From positions 603,938-667,937 of the forward strand of contig CAJNDS010001335.1 in NCBI GenBank assembly GCA_905221605.1: 64,000 nt of DNA. The letters run 5' to 3'. The notes below the pieces were generated by a model. The model searched no databases. It had not been told where the DNA came from and saw nothing but the letters and a program-made list of their open reading frames with translations. Numbering within the stretch: the first letter of the stretch is position 1; each line of letters begins with the position of its first letter. A program made the position numbers and the translations under genes. Below, piece after piece: positions 20,940 through 32,383 of the stretch. This DNA comes from Symbiodinium natans. Taxonomy: Eukaryota > Sar > Dinophyceae > Suessiales > Symbiodiniaceae.

Positions 20940-21590
20940 TGCACAACTCCTTAACTTATTTCGGGCCCAATCCCTTAATTTAGGATCATCCTTAATGTCG
21001 GGTTCAAGAACCTTAATTTTAGGTCCTCCAAATCCCTAATCTAAGGCGCGACACCCTAATTTAGGGTCTGAAACCCTTGATTTAGGGTCCAAATCCTTGA
21101 TTTTTGAATCAAAATCCCTAATATAAGGTTCAAAAACATAAATTTAAAGTTTCTGCCCAAACCCTTAATTTAGGGTCAAAATCCTTAATTAGGGTTCAAA
21201 ACCTTAATTTTAAGGTTTCGGCCTTCCAAATTCTTAATTTACGTCAATCCCTTGAACTTAGGGTCCGAAACCCTTAATTTAGGGTCCAAACCCTCAATTT
21301 AGGGTTAAAAGCCTTAATTTAGGCCTCAAAACCCAAATTTAGGCCCTCCAAATCCTTAATTGAAGGCGCAATCGTTTAATTTAGGGTCCGAAACCCTTAA
21401 TTTAGGTCCAAGCCCTTAATTTGGGTCAAAATCTTAATGTAGGGCTCAAAAACTTTAATTTGAAACTTTTAATTTAGGTCGCAATCCCTGAATTTAGCTT
21501 TGATTTATGGCCAAGTTCCTTAATTTACAGTTAAAAAGCCTTACTTTGAAAGATTCGGCTCTCCAAATCCTTAATTTAGGGCTCCCACTT
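20940..21590 (+). repeat. CCTTAATTTAGGG array, left
   Basis: Degenerate units of about 20 bp (CCCTTAATTTAGGGTCCGAA and variants) with a higher-order period of about 120-140 bp marked by TCCGAAACCC and CCCTCCAAATCC. Same family and orientation as 23,615-24,640. Confidence 0.8.
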
Positions 21591-22023
21591 TCTTTCGGTC
21601 CAGCTCGTTTATTCTATTCCCTTTGTATTAAACGAGGGCGATGCTTTGGACAAGGGCAAGAGAGGCGAAATCAATAGAGCTATGAGTAAACAGATGATGA
21701 GCCCTATTAGTGAATCTCAGTTTATTCCTCATGGGACGCCGCAGGGTTCCGTGTGCTCTCCCGTACTACAATTGTTAGTCTATAATTTTCTTTTGGAGAG
21801 GTTTCGAGGTTTATCCATATATGCGGATGACTTGGACTTTGTTTCTACTATTAAAGGGGAGAGAGCTCTATTGAGGAAGCTTTCCATGTACAATCAGGTA
21901 CTTGCACAGGATAAGACTGTACGTATCACTCCTTGTTCAAAGGGCCCAATTATAGTAAAATATCTTGGTTTGGTTATTCTTTTCAAACCCTCTTCTTCTT
22001 CTCTATCATTTACTATTCTATAG
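21583..22023 (+). pseudogene. Reverse-transcriptase fragment (non-LTR-like)
   Basis: Open plus-strand frame from just after a TAG to the TAG at 22,021. Core RT motifs appear in order: HGTPQGSVCSPVL (motif B), IYADDLDFV (catalytic Y-x-D-D, motif C) and KYLGLVI (motif E). GxPQGSxxSP favours a LINE-type RT over group II, which usually has PQGG. Upstream fingers, endonuclease and thumb are missing, so it is a remnant. It lies antisense to the surrounding exons. Confidence 0.75.
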
Positions 22024-23610
22024 CAACACAACAAAACCAGAATTAGAGGCAACGCGGCAATAGCACAGCTTCATGCCGCAACGCCAATAGCTACGTGAGT
22101 AGCAGCAATGGTCTGGGCTCCCAGGGGTGCTGGGTTCAAATTGGCGGTCGCTCTTATCAGGATCGGTATAAATCTGTTGAAAAGAGGACTGAAGCTGTGG
22201 GCGAAGGCTATGCTCACGGACTCGCAGAGGACATGTTTCAACTACGGAGCAGCGGCGCCACCCTGTCCTGGCCCGCTGACCCCTGCTGCCCAAACCCACC
22301 CTTCCCTCCCCCCCTCCTCCTCCCACACATGGCTCCGCAGACGCCAATGACACCTCAAAGAAACAACCGAGCAACCCTCCACTTGCGGCCGGGCCGAGCA
22401 GACGACGCGAGGCGTTTACAAGCGACGTACCAGGCCAGTTTCTCCAAAGTACACTCTCCGAGCACAGCGCAAGTTCATCTCATCCTCGAACAGAAGCGGC
22501 ATGGCGCGTGACCGGAGAACGGAACAAGTCGATTGCGTGGCCCACACTGGCTACACGTGTACCGAATCCTCCCCACAAGTGCTACCTTTCGTGTCCCATT
22601 GTATCTGATCAGGTAATTACATCGGAGCACTGCAAATCAGGAAAGAGAAAATAGAAAAAACATATGAACTTCTCGGTTCAAAGGCCTCCTTGCGCTGGAT
22701 TGCAGGGGTGGCCACGCTTGACACTTGCACCGTGCCAACTGCAACCAAAGGGGTTGATTGGCGAAGATCAACTACCGCAACTTGTAGGAGCTCATCTTTT
22801 CCTCCGCTTGCGAAAAGGGAGGAGTGCTGTGGGACGGCATCACAGCATCAAAACGTCTGTAGCCCGAATATGCCCCCATCACTAGAGCCTCGGGCTCTCC
22901 AAGTAGGCTGAGGGCAACTCTTTCACAAAATAGTTCAAGGGGGTTTAGGGTTTGGGTTTCTGGGGTTTGGAAGCTTCTGTAAGCTTAGGCTTTCTGCAGC
23001 GCCCTGGCACTCCGAACTGTGCACCGTCCTCTAGGCGATACCAAGACCAGCCAAGGACTGAATGACAGAATCAGCGCTTCTGGAATATCGTGAACTTCAG
23101 GGCGTGCTCCGAACAATTGCCTCCGTCTTGAGCCATAGATCTGCATGGGTCATTTGCAACGTTCAATGCATGCATGCAGTATACTGTGCGCGTATCGATG
23201 CACACATGCAAACGTTGGTCTTGGCTTTCTCGTCAGCGGCATGATCAATGACGACACTAAGCAAGCCAATAAGTCTACTACTAGAATACTGATAGTAACA
23301 GCCATCACAGAAATGAAAACAGTACAATACTGCGGGTGACACATCTGGACACTGGGAACCATGCTATCTGATCTAATCGAATACTGTCCCTTGACTTGAC
23401 GCTGACTGCCATCGAACATTCATCCATCATGTCAGGTATGGATAAACAATCAGTCATGGCAAGCACTCGACAACACGCTCCAGCTGATGCATCCAAACAA
23501 TGGTTCGCTCACCTTGCCACACCGATACTGGCACACTAAGACACGATCAAGGCCACCATTCCGCAAATCAATCACGACGTCGTCGATATCAGCGAACTGC
23601 ACTCGGAATT
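22024..23610. other. Unique sequence inside the retroelement island
   Basis: Ordinary composition, few heptamers. A plus-strand frame of 138 codons (22,095-22,511) and a minus-strand frame with a hydrophobic stretch YCTVFISVMAVTISILVV (23,150-23,419) exist, but neither resembles a known protein. It may be 3' sequence of the element or captured host DNA. Confidence 0.4.
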
Positions 23611-23614
23611 CCAT

Positions 23615-24640
23615 GCGCAATCCCTTAATTTAGGGTCCGAGATAACGTCCAAACCCTTAATTTAGGGTCAAAATCCTTAATTAGGGTTCAAAACCTTAAT
23701 TTTAAGGTTTCGGCTTTCCAAATACTTAATTTAAGTCAATCCCTTACTTGGGGTCCGAAACCCTTAATTTAGGGTCCAACCCCTTGATTTAAGGTTAAAA
23801 TCCTAAATTGAAGCCTCAGAAACCCTAATTTTATGGTTTAGGCCCTCCAAGTCCTTAATTTATGGCGCAATCCCTTGATTTAGGGCCCGAAACCCTTCAT
23901 TTAGGGTCCAAACCCTTCATTTGGGTCAAAATCCTTAATGGGTCAAAATCCTTAATTTACAGTTCAAAAACCTTAATTTTAAAGTTTCGGCCCTCCAAAT
24001 CCTTAATTTAGGAACCAATCCCTTAATTTAGGGTCCGAAACCCTTAATTTAGGGTCCAAACCCTTAATTTAGGGTCAAAATCCTTCATGTAGGGTTCCAA
24101 AAACCTACATTTTAAGGTTTAGGCCCTCCAAATCCATAATTCAAGGCGCAATCCCTGAATTTAGGGTCCGGTAACCCTGGCGGGCAACCCTGGCGGGGCC
24201 CCCTGGTGGGAATGCCCTGGTGGGGACGCAGGGCCTTTACTGAGAAGGCAAATGGGGGGAACCCCAGGATTGGCCTAAAAGTGCTCGATTTCCAATGAAT
24301 TCAGCAGAGAATTCATATGGAAGAAACGACCCCTTCATTTTGCAGATTGGGGCTTAATTGGGGGCGCCAAATCCTTAATTTAAGGTCCGAAACCCTTAAT
24401 TTAGGGTCCAAACCCTTTAATTTAGGGGCAATTAATTTAGGGTCCAAAACCCGTATTTTTAAAGTTTCAGCCCGCCAAAACCTTAATTTAAGGTGCAATC
24501 GCCTTAATTTACGGTCCGAAACCCTTAATTGGGTCCAAACCCTTCATTTAGGGTCAAATCCCTAATTTGGAACCAAAACCCTTACTTGTAAGGTTACCAA
24601 GCCCCTTAATTTAAGGTCCCAGACCCAGATATTTAAGCCC
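23615..24640 (+). repeat. CCTTAATTTAGGG array, right
   Basis: Same units as the left array; TCCGAAACCC recurs at roughly 23,755, 23,887 and 24,031. Interrupted at about 24,170-24,350 by a GC-rich CCCTGGTGGGG stretch. Confidence 0.8.
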
Positions 24641-24936
24641 CAACACTTACTGTCAAAAGGATGGCAAGGCTCCTCGGTGGCCAAGGGCCCTGGGTTTAGG
24701 GCTATCATTATACTGATTGGGAGTGGCCTTTACGATTGCCACGTGGACCTTCCGGTCCAAGGACCTACGGCTCGTCTTCCGGCCTTCGCCTACGGTCCGC
24801 AGGCGCCTTCCGGCCGCCTGCTGCGACCGGCCCCTTGCCTGAAGGGGGCCGGTCTTCAGTTTAGGGTTTAGGATTTAGGGTTTAGGGTTTAGGGTTTAGG
24901 GTTTAGGGTTTAGGGTTTAGGGTTTAGGGTTTAGGG

Positions 24937-25051
24937 CTGTTGAACCGTATTCTGAATGGCCAGTTTGGGGGAACATAAGCAATGCTACGAACCGACCCTC
25001 TGGGTAAGCCACCCACTCCTGCGATCAGGATCTTCGCGGCGACTGAGGCTC
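24937..25051 (-). CDS. Block exon 4, unit D
   Basis: One of the most protein-like frames in the window: ASVAAKILIAGVGGLPRGSV then RSIAYVPPNWPFRIRFNS. It recurs in units C and A with an in-frame 6-nt deletion and amino-acid substitutions but no stops. Acceptor near CTCGAG|CC; the 3' border AACAG lies next to CCCTAAA. Family not recognised. Confidence 0.6.
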
Positions 25052-25087
25052 GAGATTCAGGAGGAACATAGTCATGGGTTCCCCTTC

Positions 25088-25173
25088 TTCTGCCCCCCGC
25101 TATACTACCACCTAGGTTCCCCCCATAATTCAGGGCTAACTGAGCCTCATTCAGGTTATCTAAAGGGGAGCTG
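25088..25173. mobile_element. Fold-back element, family B, unit D
   Basis: CCCCCCGCTATACTACCACC, CCTAGGTTCCCC and ATAATTCAGG with inverted partner TAAAGGGGAGC. It directly precedes a family-A element, as in units A and C. Confidence 0.6.
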
Positions 25174-25305
25174 TACTTGGAGGTTCATGGTACTTATTAA
25201 CGAGTCATAACTGTACTTATATGTACTTATAACCATATTTGGGCACTTAAGAGGGTTATAAGTACAGTTGTTGCTGGTCAATAAGTACCATGAACCCTCC
25301 AAGTA
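25174..25305. mobile_element. Fold-back element, family A, unit D
   Basis: TACTTGGAGGTTCATGGTAC pairs with GTACCATGAACCCTCCAAGTA; inside, AACTGTACTTATA pairs with TATAAGTACAGTT. A strong hairpin of about 130 bp with a short loop. Confidence 0.75.
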
Positions 25306-25371
25306 GACCCTAAACCCTAAACCCTAAACCCTAAACCCTAAACCCTAAACCCTAAACCCTAAACCCTAAAC

Positions 25372-25455
25372 CCATGACACAGAATGCTGGGCTTTGGCAG
25401 TCAAGAAACTCGGCTGGCTTCCACCAGCGCCAAACGGGACCTCCCAGCGTTGCAC
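25372..25455 (-). CDS. Block exon 5, unit D
   Basis: 84 nt, exactly 28 codons, from GTCTAG|GTG to CATGG|GTTTAGG. Reads VQRWEVPFGAGGSQPSFLTA then KAQHSVSW. The donor is the junction with the CCCTAAA array. VPFxxGxxSQPSF is shared with the 37,946 island. Confidence 0.6.
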
Positions 25456-25668
25456 CTAGACCGCCTTCCACTGCCCTAAACCCTAAACACTAAACCCTAA
25501 ATCCTAAACCCTAAAACCTAAATCCTAAACCCTAAACCAAATCCTAAACCCTAAAACCTAAACCCTAAACCCTAAACCCGGAATACATCTTAAACCCTAA
25601 GCCCTAAAACCCCAAACCCTAAACAGACAGGACGAAGACCAGAAGGAAGAGACGGAGGAAGAGACCTG

Positions 25669-25890
25669 CTACACCAGGAAAGCACTAAAGCGGCAAAGGG
25701 AAGTCTGCGGAAGACAAAGTGGCCCAGAAACCCCACATCCGGCGCACACGCCTGCCACGCTAGGTAGATTCAACAAAGGAGGGTTCAGGGCTTTCGGGTC
25801 TAGGGCTTTGAAGGAAACTTCGGGCCAGAATGACAAACACGAGCTGCATCCACAACCGCAACACGCACGAGCGGAGCAAAAGGGAGACAT
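25669..25890 (-). CDS. Block exon 6 region, unit D
   Basis: Open frame with VAGVCAGCGVSGPLCLPQTS then LCRFSAFLV and a TAG. A second frame in the same area (25,760-26,062) holds RMLKNLWLQQKSRDERG and a hydrophobic stretch HHVSLLLRSCVLRLWMQLVF. At least one is probably coding; exact exon limits unresolved. Units B and C lack an internal segment of about 110 bp. Confidence 0.4.
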   Translation of the reverse strand: MSPFCSARACCGCGCSSCLSFWPEVSFKALDPKALNPPLLNLPSVAGVCAGCGVSGPLCLPQTSLCRFSAFLV

Positions 25891-26120
25891 GGTGGGAGCA
25901 CAAGAGAGATTCTATACCTAAGTAGCCCCTAAAGAAGCCCTCAAGAAGCCCTAAAGAACCCCGAAATTCCCTCATTAAGGGTCCCCCCCTTTCGTCCCTT
26001 GACTTCTGTTGCAACCAAAGGTTCTTCAACATCCGGATGATCGCATGATCGCAAACCCTCAATTAGCAGAGCAGACCACGGTGCCACCCTGAACATCAAG
26101 CCCGACAGTCTGCGCTCCAC

Positions 26121-26192
26121 CTCTGCAGGCTTGCTGGGGCCGGCCGGCGCCCCAAAGGGCGGCGTGGCGCCTACGCTGACATCGGAGCTCGG
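26121..26192 (-). CDS. Block exon 1, unit C
   Basis: 72 nt with the same borders as unit D; three missense changes (F to S, S to P, V to A), no stop. Confidence 0.5.
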
Positions 26193-26359
26193 CTGATGGG
26201 GCCAGTCGGTCTAGGTGCAGGGTTCAGGTTTTAGGGTTTAGATGGGTTTAGGGTTCAGGGTTTAGGGTTTAGGGTTTAGATGGGTTTACGGTTCAGGGTT
26301 CAGGGTTCAGGGTTCAGGGTTCAGGGTTCAGGGTTTAGGGTTGAGAGGGGTTTAGGGGT

Positions 26360-26391
<32 letters not shown>

Positions 26392-26673
26392 GGCTTAGGG
26401 GTTCGGGTTTGAACAGTTAGCCCATCGATCGGGAACTGCAACGGCCCAGTTCTGCCTGCCCTTGGGGGGCTGGCATAGACTTCTAGTGTTTAGGCTTCGT
26501 GTGTTTGTTTGTGTGTCTGTGTGTGTGTTTAGGGTTTAGGGTTTAGGGTTTGGGGTTTGGGGTTTAGGGTTTGGGGTTTGGGGTTTAGGGTTCAGGGTTT
26601 AGGGTTTAGGGTTTAGGGCTTAGGGTTTAGGGTTTAGGGTTTAGGGTTGGTTAGGGGTACCTTTAGCTAGGTG

Positions 26674-26755
26674 TCAGGGTTGGACCTCTTGAAAGGTTGC
26701 GTGCCGAGCGGCTCGGTGGGCTGCTGCAGGGCTCCTTGGAGCAGTAGGCTGGAGA
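26674..26755 (-). CDS. Block exon 2, unit C, extra copy
   Basis: 82 nt, GTTTAG|T to the in-frame TGA; 26 sense codons ending close to FQ(K/E)-Q-P. Confidence 0.45.
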
Positions 26756-27309
26756 CTAAACAATAGCAATAAGTAAGTAAATAAATAAATCAATATATAT
26801 ATATATGTATATATATATTTTTTATGTATGATATACACACAATTATTAATCTAATTCTGCATGTGTGCCTGTACATTTCCCTATTCTGTCATGTTTGACC
26901 ATGATAGATGACATAACACTGTATGGTATTGCAATGCATGATATTTGTTTTTATGACATCAAGAAACTCTATATTGCAATATATTCTACGTACTATATGG
27001 ATGTAAAAAAGCCAACACCCTCTTCTGTGGCTCCAGTTTAGGATTTGTGAAGATTCATGGGCAGTTATAGAAGTAGGATTCTTCGCAACCCAAGCAAGGA
27101 TAGGGCACTGCTTGTGAACCTCAAGTGGGGTTTAGGGGTTTAGAGCTGAAAGGGTTTAAGCGAGCCTGACTAGGAAGCAGGGTATGGACCTTTCAGGAGA
27201 GCCTACCATGATGCATTTAGCTGCCCCGAAAAGGGGCAGTGTAGAGGGTTCGGACGTGAATATATAGCTTTCTACCTATACATACGAATTGCTACGCTAG
27301 ATATCAAAC

Positions 27310-27494
27310 CGCTCAGCCCTTCAGCTGTATACGACGGCCGGGATGCAGCGGGCGATGGCCCTGGCGCAGTGGCCGCAGGGGCCCAAGGGGCCGCAGGGGC
27401 CGCAGGGGCCGCAAAGAGGCCGCTTGCGCCTTGCGATGCCGCAACTCTGACAGAAGGAGCCAGGAAGCTATCTTTACACCTGCGGATATACATC
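27310..27494 (-). CDS. Block exon 3, unit C, extra copy
   Basis: 185 nt; Ala/Pro run shortened by 18 nt relative to unit D. Reads DSFLAPSVRVAASQGASGLF and ends at TGAGCG|GTTTGAT. Confidence 0.5.
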
Positions 27495-27826
27495 CTGTTC
27501 AGGGTTTAGAGGGGTTTAGGGTTCAAGGTTCAGGGTTGAGGGTTGAGGGCTTAGGGGTTCGGGTTTGAATAGTAAGCCCATCGATCGGGAACTGCAACGG
27601 CGCAGGGACTTTTAGGAGTTTCTGCCCTTGGGGGCTGGCATAGACTTCTAGTGTTTAGGCTTCGTGTGTTTGTTTGTGTGTCTGTGTGTGTTTAGGGTTT
27701 AGGGTTAGGGTTTGGGGTTTGGGGTTTGGGGTTTAGGGTTTAGGGTTTAGGGTTTAGGGTTTAGGGTTTAGGGTTTAGGGTTTAGGGTTTAGGGTTTAGG
27801 GTTTAGGGTTTAGGGCTTGCTAGGTG

Positions 27827-27908
27827 TCAGGGCTGGATCTTTTGAAAGGTTGCGTGCCGAGCGGCTCGGTGGGCTGCTGCAGGGCTCCTTGGAGCTGCAG
27901 GCTGGAGA
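27827..27908 (-). CDS. Block exon 2, unit C
   Basis: 82 nt, one base plus 26 codons and TGA: SLQPAAPRSPAAAHRAARHA then TFQKIQP. If not terminal, a donor would have to precede the stop; I see no obvious one. Confidence 0.5.
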
Positions 27909-28400
27909 CTGAACAGTAATAATATACATATGTATATATATATATATGTATATGTAAATATGTCAATATGTATGTACATATGTATATGTATATTTACATA
28001 TTTATATATAATATACACACATATGAATTTATCATGAAATTTTGTATGTGTGTTTTTACATGTCCGGATATCATGCTTGATCATGATAGATGACATAATA
28101 CTGTATAGTATTACAATGAATGATATTACACTCTATGTTATATTCTATTGTAACTGTATAGATGTAAAAACCAACACCCTCTTCTGTAACTCCGGCATAG
28201 GGTTTGTGAAGATTCATGGGCAGTTGTTAGAAGTAGGCTTATAAGGTAGCCCAAGTAAGGAGCGTTTAGAGCTTAGAGCCTGACTAGGAATCAGGGTATG
28301 GAGCTTTCAGGACGAAAACTCTGAGCACCATCAAAGTAGAGGTTCGGAAGTGAATCTAGCTGAAAACTAGACATACTAGTATATACTCCAGATGTCAAAC

Positions 28401-28609
28401 CGCCCAGCCCTTCAGCTGTATACGACGGCCGGGATGCAGCGGGCGATGGCCCTGGCGCAGTGGCCGCAGGGGCCCAAGGGGCCGCAGGGGCCCAAGGGGC
28501 CGCAGGGGCCTCAGGGGCCGCAGCCGCAAAGAGGCCGCTTGCGCCTTGCGATGCCGCAACTCTAACAGAAGGAGCCAGGAAGCTGTCTGTAAACCTGTGG
28601 ATATACTTC
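28401..28609 (-). CDS. Block exon 3, unit C
   Basis: 209 nt, longest of the four; two extra codons of the Ala/Pro run relative to unit D, with PWAPAAPWAPAA. Confidence 0.5.
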
Positions 28610-28725
28610 CTGTTTAGGGTTTGGGGTTTGGGGTTCAGGGTTTGGGGTTTAGGGTTTAGGGTTTAGGGTTTAGGGTTTAGGGTTTAGGGTTTAGGGTTTA
28701 GGGTTTAGGGTTTAGGGTTTAGGGT

Positions 28726-28832
28726 TGTTGAACAGTATTCTGAATGGCCAGTTTGGGGGAACATAAACAATGCTACGAACCGACCCTCTGGGTAAGCCAC
28801 CCACTCCTGCGATCAGGATCTTCGCGGCGACT
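28726..28832 (-). CDS. Block exon 4, unit C
   Basis: Same frame as in unit D with a 6-nt in-frame deletion (Ala-Ser lost before VAAKILIAG) and a substitution giving FNN at the end. Confidence 0.5.
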
Positions 28833-28867
28833 CGAGATTCAGGAGAAACATATTCATGGGTTCCCCT

Positions 28868-29306
28868 TCTGCCCCCCGCTATACTACCCCCCCTAGGTTC
28901 CCATAACTAAGGCTATTTCGGGCTAACTGAGCCTAATTCAGGTTAACTAAATGGGAACCTTGGGGGGGGGGGGGGGGTTATAACGAACTATAGCTGCACT
29001 TACAACCATCCTAGGGGCTTATGAGTGGGTTATAAGTACAGTTATTTTTGGTTCATAAGTACATAGTCATGCCCTTCTGCCCCCCGCTATACTACCCCCC
29101 CTAGGTTCCCCCCATAATTCAGGATTTTTCGGGCTAACTAAGCCTAATTCAGGTTATCTAAAGGGGGAGCCTTGGGGGGGGTAGTCTTGAGGGGAGGTTC
29201 ATGGCACTTATTGACGAGTATAACTGTACTTATAACCATATTTGGGCACTTAGAGGGTTATAAGTACAGTTGTTGCTGGTCAATAAGTACCATGAACCTC
29301 CAAGTA
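28868..29306. mobile_element. Fold-back elements B-A-B-A, unit C
   Basis: Family B at 28,868-28,975 (CCCTAGGTTCCCATAA paired with TGGGAACCTTGGGG), a partial family A at 28,977-29,061, family B again at 29,085-29,190 and family A at 29,191-29,306. The composite is doubled only in this unit. Confidence 0.65.
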
Positions 29307-29384
29307 GACTCTAAACCCTAACCAAACCCTAAACCCTAAACCCTAAACCCTAAACCCTAAACCCTAAACCCTAAACCCTAAACC

Positions 29385-29467
29385 CCATGACACAGAATGC
29401 TGGCTTTGGCAGCCAAGAAGCTCGGCTGGCTTCCACCAGCGCTAAACGGGACCTCCCAGCGTTGCAC
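29385..29467 (-). pseudogene. Block exon 5, unit C (frameshifted)
   Basis: 83 nt instead of 84: one G of the GGGC after TGCT is lost, breaking the frame after FLAAKA. Confidence 0.5.
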
Positions 29468-29998
29468 CTAGACCTCCTTCCACTGCCCTCAACCCTAAAC
29501 CCTAAACCCTAAATCCTAAACCCTAAACTAAACCCTAAACCCGGAATACATCCTAAACCCTAAGCCCTAAACCCGAAACCCTAAACCCTAACAGACAGGA
29601 CGAAGACCAGAAGGAAGAGACGGAGGAAGAGAACACGCCTGCCACGCTAGGTAGATTCAACCAAGAAGGGTTCAGGGCTTCCGGGTCTAGGGCTTAGAAG
29701 GAAACTACTGGGCCAGAATGACAAACAGCAAATGCATCCACAACTGCAACGCGCACGAACGGAGTGAAAGGGAGACATGGCCGGAGCAAGAGAGATTCTA
29801 TACCTAAGTAGCCCCTAAAGAAGCCCTCAAGAACCCCGAAGTTCCCTCATTAAGGGTCCCCTCCTTTCGTCCCTTGAATTCTGTTGCAACCAAAGGTTCT
29901 TCAACATCCGGATGATCGCATGCGCAAACCCTCAATTAGCAGAGCAGACCACGGTGCCACCCTGAACATCAAGCCCGACACCCCCGTCTGCGCTCCAC

Positions 29999-30069
29999 CT
30001 CTACAGCTTGCTGGGGCCGGCCGGCGCCCCAAAGGGCGACGTGGCGCCTACGCTGACATCGGAGCTCGG
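29999..30069 (-). pseudogene. Block exon 1, unit B (frameshifted)
   Basis: 71 nt: the sequence ACAGCTTG lacks one G present in ACAGGCTTG of the other copies. Confidence 0.5.
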
Positions 30070-30651
30070 CTGATGGGACCAGTAGGTCTAGGTGCAGGTT
30101 CAGGGTTTAGGGTTCAGATGGGTTTAGGGTTCAGGGTTCAGGGTTTAGGGTTTAGATGGGTTTACGGTTCAGGGTTCAGGGTTAAGGGTTTAGAGGGGTT
30201 TAGGGTTCAAGGTTCAGAGTTGAGGGTTGAGGGTTGAGGGCTTAGGGGTTCGGGTTTGAACACTTAGCCCATCGATCGGGAACTGCAACGGCGCAGGGCC
30301 TTTTCGGAGTTTCTGCCCTTGGGGGCTGGCATAGACTTCTAGTGTTTAGGCTTCGTGTGTTTGTTTGTGTGTCTGTGTGTGTTTAGGGTTTAGGGTTTAG
30401 GGTTTAGGGTTTAGGGTTTAGGGTTTAGGGTTTAGGGTTTAGGGTTTAGGGTTTAGGGTTTAAGGTTTAGGGTTTAGGGTTTAGGGTTTAGGGTTTAGGG
30501 TTTAGGGTTTAGGGTTTAGGGTTTAGGGTTTAGGGTTTAGGGTTTAGGGTTTAGGGTTTAGGGTTTAGGGTTTAGGGTTTAGGGTTTAGGGTTTAGGGTT
30601 TTGGGTGTAGGGTTCAGACTGTGCTTGGTTTGGGGTACCTTTAGCTAGGTG

Positions 30652-30733
30652 TCAGGGCTGGATCTTTTGAAAGGCTGCGTGCCGAGCGGCTAGGTGGGCT
30701 GCTGAAGGGCTCCTTGGAGCAGTAGGCTGGAGA
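30652..30733 (-). CDS. Block exon 2, unit B
   Basis: 82 nt, GTTTAG|T to TGA, several substitutions, frame intact. Confidence 0.45.
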
Positions 30734-31524
30734 CTAAACAGTAGCAATAAGTAAATAAATATATATATATATATATATGATATACACACAATAATTAATC
30801 TATCATGTAATTCTGCATGTGTGCGTTTACATTTCCCTATTCTATCATGTTTGATCATGATAGATGACATAACACTGTATGGTATTGCAATGCATGATAT
30901 TAGTTTTTATGACATCAAGAAACTCTATATTGCAAAATATGCTACGTACTATATAGATGTAAAAAAGCCAACACCCTCTTCTGTGGCACCGGTTTAGGAT
31001 TTGTGAAGATTCATGAGCAGTTATAAGTTATAGAAGTAGGATTCTTCGTAACCCAAGCAAGGATAGGGCACTGCTTGTGAACCTCAAGTGGCCCAAACCC
31101 TAAACAGACAGGATGAAGACCAGAAGGAAGAGACAGAGGAAGAGAACACGCCTGCCACGCTAGGTAGATTCAACCAAGAAGGGTTCAGGGCTTTCGGGTC
31201 TAGGGCTTGGAAGGAAACTACTGGGCCAGAATGACAAACACCAGCTGTATCCACACCGCAACACGCACGAACGGAGTGAAAGGGAGACATGGTCGGAGCG
31301 CAAGAGAGATTCTATACCTAGGTAGCCCCTAAAGAAGCCCTAAAGAAGCACTAAATAGCCCCTAAGTACCCCTATAAGGGTCCCCTTTCGTCTCTTGACT
31401 TCTGTTGCAACCAAAGGTTCTTCAACATCCGGATGATCGCATGCTCGCAAACCCTCAATTAGCAGAGCAGACCACGGTGCCACCCTGAACATCAAGCCCG
31501 ACACCCCGTGAGTCTGCGCTCCAC

Positions 31525-31596
31525 CTCGACAGGCTCGCTGGGGCCGGCCGGCGCCCCAAAGGGCGACGTGGCGCCTACGCTGACATCGGAGCTCGG
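31525..31596 (-). CDS. Block exon 1, unit A
   Basis: 72 nt, intact frame and borders. Confidence 0.5.
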
Positions 31597-32143
31597 CTGA
31601 TGGGACCAGTAGGTCTAGGTGCAGGTTCAGGGTTTAGGGTTCAGATGGGTTTAGGGTTCAGGGTTCAGGGTTTAGGGTTTAGATGGGTTTACGGTTCAGG
31701 GTTCAGGGTTAAGGGTTTAGAGGGGTTTAGGGTTCAAGGTTCAGAGTTGAGGGTTGAGGGTTGAGGGCTTAGGGGTTCGGGTTTGAACACTTAGCCCATC
31801 GATCGGGAACTGCAACGGCGCAGGGCCTTTTCGGAGTTTCTGCCCTTGGGGGCTGGCATAGACTTCTAGTGTTTAGGCTTCGTGTGTTTGTTTGTGTGTC
31901 TGTGTGTGTTTAGGGTTTAGGGTTTAGGGTTTAGGGTTTAGGGTTTAGGGTTTAGGGTTTAGGGTTTAGGGTTTAGGGTTTAGGGTTTAAGGTTTAGGGT
32001 TTAGGGTTTAGGGTTTAGGGTTTAGGGTTTAGGGTTTAGGGTTTAGGGTTTAGGGTTTAGGGTTTAGGGTTTAGGGTTTAGGGTTTAGGGTTTAGGGTGT
32101 AGGGTTCAGACTGTGCTTGGTTTGGGGTACCTTTAGCTAGGTG

Positions 32144-32225
32144 TCAGGGCTGGATCTTTTGAAAGGCTGCGTGCCGAGCGGCTCGGTGGGCTGTTGAAGG
32201 GCTCCTTGGAGCAGTAGGCTGGAGA
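32144..32225 (-). CDS. Block exon 2, unit A
   Basis: 82 nt, intact to TGA. Confidence 0.5.
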
Positions 32226-32383
32226 CTAAACAGTAGCAATAAGTAAATATATATATATATATGATATACACACAAAAATTAATCTATCATGTAATTCTGC
32301 ATGTGTGCGTTTACATTTCCCTATTCTATCATGTTTGATCATGATAGATGACATAACACTGTATGGTATTGCAATGCATGATA

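Larger units (their letters stand above)
20700..24850 (+). mobile_element. Retroelement island inserted in unit D
   Basis: This sequence is absent between block exons 3 and 4 of units A and C. Order: 42-bp CCCCCCAACCCCC tandem pair (20,824-20,890), AT-rich array, RT fragment (21,583-22,023), unique region with no clear gene (22,024-23,610), second AT-rich array, GC-rich tail. Exact ends are not defined and no target-site duplication was found by eye. Confidence 0.6.
18955..26065 (-). repeat. Exon-block tandem unit D (interrupted)
   Basis: Leftmost of four tandem units. In minus-strand order it carries exon types 6, 5, 4, then the retroelement island (about 20,700-24,850), then 3, 2 and 1. 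Everything outside the island matches units A and C closely. Confidence 0.8.
26090..29940 (-). repeat. Exon-block tandem unit C
   Basis: Minus-strand order 6, 5, 4, 3, 2, then a repeated 3 and 2, then 1. The extra 3-2 pair (26,674-27,494) indicates a nested duplication. Confidence 0.8.
29940..31445 (-). repeat. Exon-block tandem unit B (deleted)
   Basis: Contains only exon types 6, 2 and 1. The sequence that follows exon 3 elsewhere (CTGCTTGTGAACCTCAAGTG) runs directly into exon-6 sequence at about 31,090, so 3, 4 and 5 were lost in one internal deletion. Confidence 0.75.

Noticed and set aside
21583-22023. RT as part of a group II intron or retron
   Set aside because: Motif B is GTPQGS rather than PQGG and no maturase or intron RNA domains are visible; LINE-type is more likely.
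22082-22146. Possible tRNA or tRNA-derived SINE (GGGTTCAAAT box, 7-bp CGCCAAT/ATTGGCG stem)
   Set aside because: The stem would leave no room for a proper T arm, and the A-box region does not fit; likely chance.
28460-28666. Collagen-like GAQGAAG frame on the plus strand
   Set aside because: It is the opposite strand of block exon 3; splice borders and neighbouring exons support minus, although plus-strand coding cannot be excluded.
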